Source of the DNA: Alistipes sp.
Lineage (GTDB): Bacteria > Bacteroidota > Bacteroidia > Bacteroidales > Rikenellaceae
Direction: 5' to 3'
Assembly: GCA_029060215.1 (NCBI GenBank)
Contig: JAIDUK010000005.1
Coordinates: forward strand, 23,186 to 87,185
Length of the DNA: 64,000 nt
The notes beneath the pieces were generated by a model that was not told the origin of the DNA, did not search any database, and was given only the letters and a program-made list of their open reading frames with translations. Shown here one piece after another: positions 25,488 to 32,463 of this stretch. The position numbers and the translations under genes are program-made. How positions within the stretch are numbered: the first letter of the stretch is position 1; the number at the start of each line of letters is the position of its first letter.

Positions 25488-25515
25488 TTTTCACCTTTCA
25501 CTTTCTGCTTTTCAC
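25488..25515 (-). repeat. GTGAAAG heptamer array 3 (4 units)
   Basis: On the minus strand GTGAAAA, GCAGAAA, GTGAAAG, GTGAAAA follow directly after the TAA stop of the relA/spoT gene in 7-base register. Confidence 0.72.
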
Positions 25516-27711
25516 TTAATTAATCCGATAGGCTCGCTGAACGCCCTTGATCCGCATGATGGAATGGATGAGCGTGTCGACGACCCCGGTTCCGGGCACC
25601 TCGACGGAGACGGTGCCGGAGACGCACCCGCCCGCAGCGGTGTCGAAATTGATGGACCGAATATTGAGTTTCAACTCGCGGCTGATGGTCTCGGTGATAT
25701 GGTTGGCCATGCCGGTAGTGTCGGCGGCGACGATGCGGATGGTGACGCGGAATGCCCCGGCGGCCGACTGCCGCCACCGGGCCTCGATGATGCGGTAGGG
25801 ATAGTTCTCGCGCATGCGCCGGGCGTTGGGACAATCGGTGCGATGGATGGTGATGCCGGAATTGATGGTGACGAACCCGAAGACGTCGTCGCCCTTGATG
25901 GGGTTGCAGCAGCGAGCGAGCTTGTACTGGATTTTGGAGATGTCGTCGTCGATGATCAAAGCGTCCTGCGGAGCGGCGGTCTCGCGCGCAGCGTAACTCT
26001 TCTGCCGCTCGGCTTCGGCCGCAGCGGCCCGGCGCTCCTCGGCGGCCTCGCCCGAGAGGTGGCGCGAGAGAATCTCCTTGATGGATGCGAAATCGACCTT
26101 CTGCGTAGCGATCAGGGCGTAGACCTCGGTGCCGAGCCGGAGCTTGAAATACTTGCCCAGATAAGCCACCGCCTCGTCGATGGTGAGGGCCATTTTCCAA
26201 TTCTTGAGTTTGCGCTCCAACTCCTCGCGCCCCATGCGGGTATGCTTGGCTTGCTCCTCGCGCAAGAACGACTTGATCTTGTTGCGCGCCTTGGAAGTGA
26301 CGACCACCGAGAGCCAGTCGGCCTTGGGCGTCTGGTTCTTCTGGGTCTGGATCTCGACGATGTCGCCGTTGTGCAACACGTCGCGGATGGACGCGGCCCG
26401 GCCGTTGACCTTGCCGCCCACGCAAGTAGCGCCGAGCGAAGTGTGGATGTCGAAAGCGAAATCGAGCAGCGCAGCCCCCTCGGGCAACTTGCGCAAATCG
26501 CCGTTGGGCGTGAAGACGAAGATCTCGCCCGACGCGGGTTTGGCGTCGAAACGCTGGGCGAGCGAATGGGTGGTATCCTCCATCAACTCGCGCAAGCGCC
26601 CGAGCCACATCTCGCTGGTGCGGGCGCCCTGATTGACCCCCTTGTAACGCCAGTGGGCCGCGATGCCGCGCTCGGCGACGGCGTCCATGCGCTCGGTGCG
26701 GATCTGCACCTCGACCCACCGCCCCTCGGCCGAGACGGTGGTGTGGAGCGACTCGTAACCGTTGGACTTGGGAATCGAAATCCAGTCGCGCATGCGCTTG
26801 GGGTTGGGCGTATAGAAATCGGTGACGACCGAATAGGCGGTCCAGCACTGGGGCTTCTCCTCCTCGCGCGGACAATCGATGATGATGCGCAGGGCGAAGA
26901 TGTCGTAGACCCCCTCGAAAGGCACGTGCTGCTTCTGCATCTTGGTCCAGATGGAGAAGATGGACTTGGTGCGGCTCTTGATATGGTACCTGATGCCGAG
27001 TTTTTGCAGACGCTCCTCGACGGGGACGAGGAACCGCGCGATGAAAGCCCGCCGCTCGTCGGCGCTCTCCTCGAGCTTGGCGACGATATGCTCGTAACCC
27101 TTGGGCTCGAGGTACTTGAGGGCGATGTCCTCCAACTCGCTCTTGATGCTGTAGAGCCCCAGCTTGTGGGCGATCTGCGCATAGAGGTTCATGGCCTCCC
27201 AACTCTTCTTGCGCCGCTTCTCGCGCGGGAAGATGTCGAGCGACCGCATGACCTCGAGCCGGTCGGCGAGCTTGATGAGGATCACGCGCGGATCCTCGGA
27301 GTAGCTGACGATCAGGTCGCGGAAATTGTCGGCCTGCTCCTTGGCGACCTTGAGCCTGAGGGCCGAGATGTTGGCCAACCCGACAGTGATGCCGACGACC
27401 TGCTCGCCGAAGCGGGCGCGGATATCGGCCGTGAGGGCGAGGAACTCCTCGGCGGGCAGCCGCTTGTGGGCCAAACGCACGACGTCGTGGAGAATCGAAG
27501 CGACGGCGGAATTGCGCCCCAAACCGACCTCGGAGATGACGATCGACGCCACAGCCACGGCGTGGTCGAGCATGGGCGCCCCGTTGTAACGCACCTCGCC
27601 GTCGAGCCGCTCCGAAGCCCAAGCCAGCGCCTCGTCGACGGCCTGCTGCGTCTGCACGGAAAAATTGCTCCGCACCGTAGCGCGGAATTGCTCGTAACGC
27701 GAAAAATCCAT
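25516..27711 (-). CDS. RelA/SpoT-family (p)ppGpp protein
   Basis: The 731-residue protein has the full RelA/SpoT layout: an HD-type hydrolase domain (about 25-190), a synthetase domain (about 230-390; GVYDIFALRIIIDCPREEE, SYESLHTTVSAEGRWVEVQ, AVAERGIAAHWRYKG), TGS (about 400-465; IFVFTPNGDLRKLPEGAALL), a helical region, and a C-terminal ACT domain. His50, His75 and Asp76 are present, but the HDxxED motif reads HDVVRL, so the catalytic Glu-Asp pair is missing. It may therefore be synthetase-dominant, like RelA. The frame is open upstream, but the promoter at 27764-27796 supports the start at MDFSRYEQ. Confidence 0.92.
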   Translation of the reverse strand: MDFSRYEQFRATVRSNFSVQTQQAVDEALAWASERLDGEVRYNGAPMLDHAVAVASIVISEVGLGRNSAVASILHDVVRLAHKRLPAEEFLALTADIRARFGEQVVGITVGLANISALRLKVAKEQADNFRDLIVSYSEDPRVILIKLADRLEVMRSLDIFPREKRRKKSWEAMNLYAQIAHKLGLYSIKSELEDIALKYLEPKGYEHIVAKLEESADERRAFIARFLVPVEERLQKLGIRYHIKSRTKSIFSIWTKMQKQHVPFEGVYDIFALRIIIDCPREEEKPQCWTAYSVVTDFYTPNPKRMRDWISIPKSNGYESLHTTVSAEGRWVEVQIRTERMDAVAERGIAAHWRYKGVNQGARTSEMWLGRLRELMEDTTHSLAQRFDAKPASGEIFVFTPNGDLRKLPEGAALLDFAFDIHTSLGATCVGGKVNGRAASIRDVLHNGDIVEIQTQKNQTPKADWLSVVVTSKARNKIKSFLREEQAKHTRMGREELERKLKNWKMALTIDEAVAYLGKYFKLRLGTEVYALIATQKVDFASIKEILSRHLSGEAAEERRAAAAEAERQKSYAARETAAPQDALIIDDDISKIQYKLARCCNPIKGDDVFGFVTINSGITIHRTDCPNARRMRENYPYRIIEARWRQSAAGAFRVTIRIVAADTTGMANHITETISRELKLNIRSINFDTAAGGCVSGTVSVEVPGTGVVDTLIHSIMRIKGVQRAYRIN

Positions 27712-27763
27712 ATCCCTAACCGTATTTAACCCCGCGCCGCCCCCTGCGGGAAAGGCGCATTTG

Positions 27764-27796
27764 CAAAGATACGAATAAGCCGAATACAAAACCAAA
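27764..27796 (-). promoter_or_regulatory. Promoter of the relA/spoT-type gene
   Basis: On the minus strand TTTG (27796-27793), 21 bases, TATCTTTG (27771-27764). The 17-mer GCTTATTCGTATCTTTG here is identical to one at 32413-32429. Confidence 0.7.
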
Positions 27797-27858
27797 CTTG
27801 TTTGGATTTTGTTGAAGCGGGAGTATCTTCGGCACAGCCGAAATACGAAAAAAATCCC

Positions 27859-27866
27859 TACATTTG
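27859..27866 (+). promoter_or_regulatory. Likely -7 element of the hemolysin III-type gene
   Basis: TACATTTG matches TAnnTTTG and lies 26 bases before the ATG. No good TTTG is found at the -33 distance. Confidence 0.45.
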
Positions 27867-27892
27867 GCACCGGAACCCCAACCCCCGCACGC

Positions 27893-28546
27893 ATGAAAAA
27901 ACAACCGATCTACGTACCGACCACAGGCGAAGAAATCGCCAACAGCATCAGCCACGGCGCGATGTCGCTGCTGACGCTCATGGCCCTGCCCTTTGCGGCG
28001 GTATGGGCCTACACGCATGCCGCAGCACCCGTGGCGGGGGCAGTGTCGGTGAGCATCTTCGCAATGTCGATCTTCCTGATGTTTCTGGCCTCGACGCTCT
28101 ACCACTCGATGAACCCCCGCTCGCGCCACAAGGAGATATTCCATATCTTGGACCACATATTCATCTATGTAGCCATAGCCGGAAGCTACACCCCCATAGC
28201 CATAGCGGTGATCGGGGGCTGGCAAGGGATCTTCATCACGGCGCTGCAATGGGCCATGGTGCTCTTCGGCATATTCTACAAATCGCTGTCGCGGCGCTCG
28301 ATACCGGCCGTGAGCCTGACGATCTATCTGGTGATGGGCTGGACGATCGTCTTCTTCATGCCGCTGTTCGTGCGCCATGCGTCGGTGCAGCTGCTGGTGC
28401 TGATCGCCGCGGGCGGCATATGCTACACCTTGGGAGCGTGGTTCTACGCCCGCAAGGGATTCCGCTACCACCACATGGTCTGGCACCTGCTGATCGATGC
28501 GGCGGTGGTATGCCACTTCACGGGAATCGTCTTCTACCTCTACTGA
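27893..28546 (+). CDS. Hemolysin III/PAQR-family membrane protein
   Basis: The 217-residue protein has about seven hydrophobic helices and the conserved polar residues of the hemolysin III (YqfA/PAQR) family: EEIANSISHG near the N-terminus, STLYHSM, the motif HILDHIFIYVAIAGSYTP, and HHMVWHLLIDAAVVCHF near the end. The His and Asp residues form a metal site in the related adiponectin receptors. The bacterial proteins affect membrane lipid state; the hemolysin label is historical. The start at MKKQPIYVP follows the predicted -7 box. It is divergent from relA/spoT and is followed by 1.1 kb of repeats. Confidence 0.9.
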   Translation: MKKQPIYVPTTGEEIANSISHGAMSLLTLMALPFAAVWAYTHAAAPVAGAVSVSIFAMSIFLMFLASTLYHSMNPRSRHKEIFHILDHIFIYVAIAGSYTPIAIAVIGGWQGIFITALQWAMVLFGIFYKSLSRRSIPAVSLTIYLVMGWTIVFFMPLFVRHASVQLLVLIAAGGICYTLGAWFYARKGFRYHHMVWHLLIDAAVVCHFTGIVFYLY

Positions 28547-29283
28547 ACCGCCGGGCCGACTCGCCGCGGCTTGGAAAGGAGAGCGGAATGTTACAACATT
28601 CCGCAAGATTGCCACGTCGCTGCACTCCTCGCAATGACGATGCCGGGAAACAGATTCTTCGCTGCGCTCAGAATGACATAGCTGGCTGGACTCCTCAGAA
28701 TGACAGAGGGCAGCAATATGTCATGTTGAACGTAGTGAAACATCTGTGGACATTGGATTCTTGACTGCGTTGCGCTTGCCGGCTTCCTCAGAATGATGGT
28801 CAGGCGGTCGGATGGCGGTGGGTTTTGTTCGGATTGCCACGCTCGTTATACTCGCTCGCAATGACACAGAGCGGCAGTATGTCATGTTGAACGTAGTGAA
28901 ACATCTGTATAGTTTGTTCGGTTATAGATTCTTCGCTGACGCTCAGAATGACGTAGTGAGTTGGGCTCCTCAGAATGACAAAAGGCAAGTATGTCATTCT
29001 GAACGAAGTGAAGAATCTGTTTTGTTGGAAAAACCAGATTCTTCGTCGCCTGCGGCTCCTCAGAATGACAAGAGAGGGCTCCTTAGAATGGCAAGAGCGG
29101 GTTTCTCAGAATGACAGAGGGCAGCAATATGTCATGTTGAACGTAGTGAAACATCTATGGACATTGGATTCTTGACTGCGTTGCGCTTGTTTCCCTCCTC
29201 CTTACATGGCATAGCCTGCAAGCAGTTTCTGCTTATGCTTCGTTCGTCGGTTCCTGCGCTCAGAATGAAAAGACAATGAATAG

Positions 29284-29351
29284 TGCATAGTGAATAATGA
29301 ATAGTTATTCCGAAGCAGAATTATTCTCTATTCATTATTCATTGATGCATT
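29284..29351 (+). repeat. AT-rich long inverted repeat
   Basis: The left arm 29284-29305 (GTGCATAGTGAATAATGAATAG) splits into RTGAATA-like heptamers. The right arm 29329-29351 is its near-perfect complement, about 22 bp, with a 23-base loop. TTTTT follows on the plus strand, so it may also act as a terminator. Confidence 0.7.
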
Positions 29352-29570
29352 TTTGCGCGGTGCCCGGCTCGCGCTTATCAGCGCGACCGCCCCAGCCGGG
29401 CCCGCGAGGGGAAGCGGCAGATGTCATTCTGAACGAAGTGAAGAATCTGCTTTGTTGAAAAACGGATTCTTTGTCGTCTACGGCTCCTCAAAATGACGGT
29501 GAGCGAGACTGGCGATACCGGTACCGGCAGGCGATTTTTCACCGAACTCGGGACGACGACAGTCGAGCAC

Positions 29571-29612
29571 AAAAAAAAAGGTCCGGCTACCCGATGCGGA
29601 AGCCGGACCTTT
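29571..29612 (-). terminator. Terminator of the ispB-like/MFS operon
   Basis: AAAGGTCCGGCT (29577-29588) pairs with AGCCGGACCTTT (29601-29612). On the minus strand a run of nine T (29579-29571) follows. It lies 18 bases past the MFS stop. Confidence 0.85.
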
Positions 29613-29630
29613 CGATGAACCGTATATAGG

Positions 29631-30977
29631 CTACTCGTCGACGGGAATGTCTGTATTGACATTCTTGCAACCGACCAAAGCATAATAAAGCAAGTAGGCC
29701 AACCCCGCGACGATGACCCAATAACTGGTCATGTACCCGGCTTTGTCGGCCACGAACTGCTGGAAGAGCGGCAGCACGCCCCCGCCGACGACCATCATCA
29801 TGAAGATGCCCGAAGCCTGAGCGGTATATTTGCCGAGCCCCTCGACCGCGAGGTTGAAGATGCCGCCCCACATGACCGAAGTGCAAAGGCCGCAGAGCAC
29901 GAGCAACAACGCGCTGACGGGCACCTGCTCCATCTGGAAACCGTGGCCGACGCTGTAACCCGGCATGGCGACGGTGATCTGCTTGGGGATGAAGATGGCC
30001 GCCACAACGAAGAGGATGGCCGTCGCCGACACGACGATGAGCTGCACCCGGCTGGAGACCTTGCCGCTGATGAGGCTGCTGAGCGAACGCCCTACGAGCA
30101 TCAGCAACCAATAGACGGCGGCGATGGCCCCGCCGATGGCCGCGCCGTTCAACAAGAGCCCAGCCCCGCGCGACGAACTGTCGGCGAGGTAGAAATTGAG
30201 CGTACCGGGGATGCCGACCTCGACGCCGACGTAGACGAAGATACCGACGACACCCAACACCGTATGGCGGAAATTCCACGGGCTGTAAGCAGCCTTCTCC
30301 TGCTTCCCGGCCGAACGGCGCAGATGCGGTTCGGGGATGGCGACGAAGGCGATGACGAGAGACGCGACGGCGAAGACGCCCATGGCGAGGAACAGCAACG
30401 ACGTGACGTCGCCCATGGTGGTCTGCGCGGTGACAGTACCGATCAACGCCCCGACGAAAAGCGGAGTGAGCGTACCGGACAACGAATTGAAGGTGCTGCC
30501 GAACTGGAGCAGCTGGTTGCCGCGGTCGCCGCCGCCGCCCAAGGTATTGAGCATGGGGTTGACGACCGTATTGAGCATGCAGACGGAGAATCCGCAGATG
30601 AAGGCGCCCAAGAGGTAGATGATGAAATTGAGGTGGATGATGAACTTATCCATGGTGAAGAGGACCGTACCGGTGCCCCAGCGGCTGGAGAGATACTGAG
30701 TGAAGAGCCCGGCGATGCCGACGACCATGGCGATGAGCGAAGTCTTCTTGTAACCGATCCGCGTAATCATGCGACCGGCCGGAATACCCATGAAGAGGTA
30801 AGCCAGAAAATTCATCATGTTACCCATCATGCCGAGGGTATTGGAACCCTCGTAGGCGTTGCGCCAAATGGTGCCGATAGGCGCGGCCAGATTGGTCACG
30901 AACGAAATCATCGCGAAGAGAAAGAACATCGTGACGACGGGGACCACGGGAAGTTTGTAACGGTTGTTCTGTTCCAT
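29631..30977 (-). CDS. Major facilitator superfamily sugar transporter
   Basis: The 448-residue protein has twelve hydrophobic segments with the MFS cytoplasmic loop motif (GRMITRIGYKKTSLIAMVVG) between helices 2 and 3. The segment GDRGNQLLQFGSTFNSLSGT and a second-half EVGIPGTLNFYL motif resemble the FucP/GluP sugar:proton symporters common in Bacteroidetes. The sugar is not determinable. It starts 36 bases after the polyprenyl synthetase stop and is probably co-transcribed with it, though no functional link is apparent. A strong terminator follows. Confidence 0.88.
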   Translation of the reverse strand: MEQNNRYKLPVVPVVTMFFLFAMISFVTNLAAPIGTIWRNAYEGSNTLGMMGNMMNFLAYLFMGIPAGRMITRIGYKKTSLIAMVVGIAGLFTQYLSSRWGTGTVLFTMDKFIIHLNFIIYLLGAFICGFSVCMLNTVVNPMLNTLGGGGDRGNQLLQFGSTFNSLSGTLTPLFVGALIGTVTAQTTMGDVTSLLFLAMGVFAVASLVIAFVAIPEPHLRRSAGKQEKAAYSPWNFRHTVLGVVGIFVYVGVEVGIPGTLNFYLADSSSRGAGLLLNGAAIGGAIAAVYWLLMLVGRSLSSLISGKVSSRVQLIVVSATAILFVVAAIFIPKQITVAMPGYSVGHGFQMEQVPVSALLLVLCGLCTSVMWGGIFNLAVEGLGKYTAQASGIFMMMVVGGGVLPLFQQFVADKAGYMTSYWVIVAGLAYLLYYALVGCKNVNTDIPVDE

Positions 30978-31013
30978 AAAAAGTTTATCGTGTAGTTTTG
31001 TTTCGGAATTTCG

Positions 31014-32003
31014 CTATTGGTCCCGCTCGCCGACATAGGCGCAAAGCTCGATCAAAGCCGTCTTGCAATCCGACGGCTCGAACTCGGAGAGGAGCTCGAT
31101 GGCCTGCGAAAGGTAACTGCGCATGATGCCGATAGCGGAAGTGATGCCGTCCTCGTTCTCGACGATGAGCCGGAGATACTCCATGGCGGCGGGATCCTCG
31201 TGGCAGCGGACGAGCCGCGCGATGACCTCGGCCTGCCGCTCCTCGCCCATACGCTCCAAGACGCAAAGCAGCGGAAGGGTGATCTTGCCCTCGCGCAAAT
31301 CGTTGTAGGCGGGCTTGCCCGTCTTGGCGGAAGAAGTGTAGTCGAGGATGTCGTCCTGAATCTGGAAAGCCATGCCCAGCGCCTCGCCGAACTGCCGCAT
31401 CCGCGCCACCTTGTCGCGGGTGGCGCCGACGGCCAAAGCCCCGGACGAAGCGCTGACGCCGATCAGGCTGGCGGTCTTCTTATAGACGATATCGAGGTAG
31501 CTTTTACGCGTCATGCTATGCTTGTCGGCGCAATCGCCCTGCAACACCTCGCCCTCGCACAGGGCCGACATGGCCCCGCAGATGTGGGCGACCAGATCGT
31601 ACTGACCGCTCTGGAGCCCGAGGTTCATATTGCGAGCCAGAATATAATCGCCCAGAATCACGGCCTTGTGCGACTGCCAGCGGGCGTTGACCGACGGCCG
31701 GCCGCGCCGGGTGTCGGACTCGTCGATGACGTCGTCGTGGATGAGCGACGCGACGTGGATCATCTCCACGAGCATGGCGGCCAAACAAGGCCGACGCCCC
31801 AACGACGCACCCCGCACGGGCTCGTTCATGGCGGCGGAAAGCATCACCAGCAAAGGCCGGATGCCCTTGCCGCGCGACGAAAGCGCGTACTGCAACATGG
31901 AGGAGAGCAACTCCCCCTCGGCCGTGAACTGACGTTCGATGAACTCGTCGAAAGCCTTCAACTCGGCTTCGACGGGCTTACGGATGATATCGAGTGTAGT
32001 CAT
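31014..32003 (-). CDS. Polyprenyl diphosphate synthase (IspB/octaprenyl type)
   Basis: This trans-prenyltransferase builds the long isoprenoid chain for menaquinone, the substrate of MenA encoded at 15089-15979. The 329-residue protein has both Asp-rich motifs, DDVID at residues 90-94 (LIHDDVIDESDTRRG) and DDILD at 217-221 (QIQDDILDYTS), with the preceding GKGIRP and the KTASLIG segment. Chain length cannot be read from sequence with certainty. The start at MTTLDIIRKP is the ATG closest to the start of homology. It lies in a divergent arrangement with the YfhO-like gene across a 460-base repeat-bearing gap. Confidence 0.92.
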   Translation of the reverse strand: MTTLDIIRKPVEAELKAFDEFIERQFTAEGELLSSMLQYALSSRGKGIRPLLVMLSAAMNEPVRGASLGRRPCLAAMLVEMIHVASLIHDDVIDESDTRRGRPSVNARWQSHKAVILGDYILARNMNLGLQSGQYDLVAHICGAMSALCEGEVLQGDCADKHSMTRKSYLDIVYKKTASLIGVSASSGALAVGATRDKVARMRQFGEALGMAFQIQDDILDYTSSAKTGKPAYNDLREGKITLPLLCVLERMGEERQAEVIARLVRCHEDPAAMEYLRLIVENEDGITSAIGIMRSYLSQAIELLSEFEPSDCKTALIELCAYVGERDQ

Positions 32004-32270
32004 GCAAACAAAAAAAGACGGCGGAACGCCCCCATGCGAACGAAAGATCCTGCCGCAACCGACCCGCACAAAAGATAAACTACGGCAAATATATAAAAAA
32101 TTTTGCGATTCGGGCACGGTAAGCGGCTATTTTTTCGCATGGGCGGCGAACGCATGGGACCCACAATGTAGCATTGCACAGACCAATATGCAAATAAATC
32201 GACATCGGGGCCGACCGGCTCGGACTTCGGCTCGGACACGCCTGTCCATATTTTGCCGGGCAGGCTTCGT

Positions 32271-32429
32271 TTTTGCCCTCGTTGGCTGCGCCGAAAATAC
32301 TCCCGTTCGGCAAAATGCAAGCGAGTTTGCTTTTGCCCTCGCTTATTCGAACTTTGGCTACGCCGAAGATACTCTCGCTCGACAAAATGCAAGCGAGCTT
32401 GCTTTTGCCCTCGCTTATTCGTATCTTTG
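32271..32429 (+). repeat. Tandem repeat of about 60-72 bases ending in a promoter element
   Basis: Units begin with TTTTGCCCTCG at 32271, 32331 and 32403. The first two continue through a GCCGAAxATACTC segment and CAAAATGCAAGCGAG. The last ends in GCTTATTCGTATCTTTG, where TATCTTTG is the likely -7 box of the next gene. A related sequence precedes the gene at 39109. Confidence 0.7.
32404..32429 (+). promoter_or_regulatory. Likely promoter of the YfhO-like gene
   Basis: TATCTTTG at 32422-32429 is an exact -7 box, 34 bases before the ATG. The nearest TTTG (32404-32407) is only 14 bases upstream, shorter than usual, so the -33 is doubtful. Confidence 0.5.
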
Positions 32430-32463
32430 ACGCCAATAAAGACGCGAACAAAGAACACCCGAA

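Larger units (their letters stand above)
28547..29630. repeat. 1.1-kb gene-free array of palindromic intergenic repeats
   Basis: No gene is present. The region starts with a 10-bp perfect inverted repeat (28583-28604). It then holds many copies, in both orientations, of a 27-28-base hairpin unit. The type A form TGTCATTCTGAACGAAGTGA... occurs at 28992-29019 and 29422-29449. Related forms on the opposite strand occur at 28652-28678 and elsewhere. The type B form TGTCATGTTGAACGTAGTGA... occurs at 28719-28746, 28880-28907 and 29130-29156. There are also degenerate TCAGAATGACA ends and GATTGCCACG...CGCAATGAC units. An AT-rich inverted repeat (29284-29351) and the terminator at 29571-29612 lie at the right end. 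Confidence 0.85.
32004..32463. other. 460-base divergent intergenic region with tandem repeats
   Basis: No gene is visible. The right half contains a tandem repeat (32271-32429). The left half has CAAATAAAT at 32191-32199, a remnant of the motif seen at other promoters. The right end supplies the -7 box of the YfhO-like gene. Confidence 0.65.

Noticed and set aside
28992..29071. Repeat array considered as a CRISPR
   Set aside because: Units are palindromic, vary in orientation, have irregular spacers and no cas genes lie nearby.
28551..29200. Several short open frames in the repeat region, for example with the phrase CHSERSEES
   Set aside because: Such peptides are translations of the intergenic hairpin repeats and recur wherever the repeats occur.
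32004..32463. Promoter for the polyprenyl synthase gene from the AAAAGATA at 32070-32077
   Set aside because: The minus-strand reading TATCTTTT has the wrong last base and no -33 box at the proper distance; the nearest CAAA is 8 bases away.
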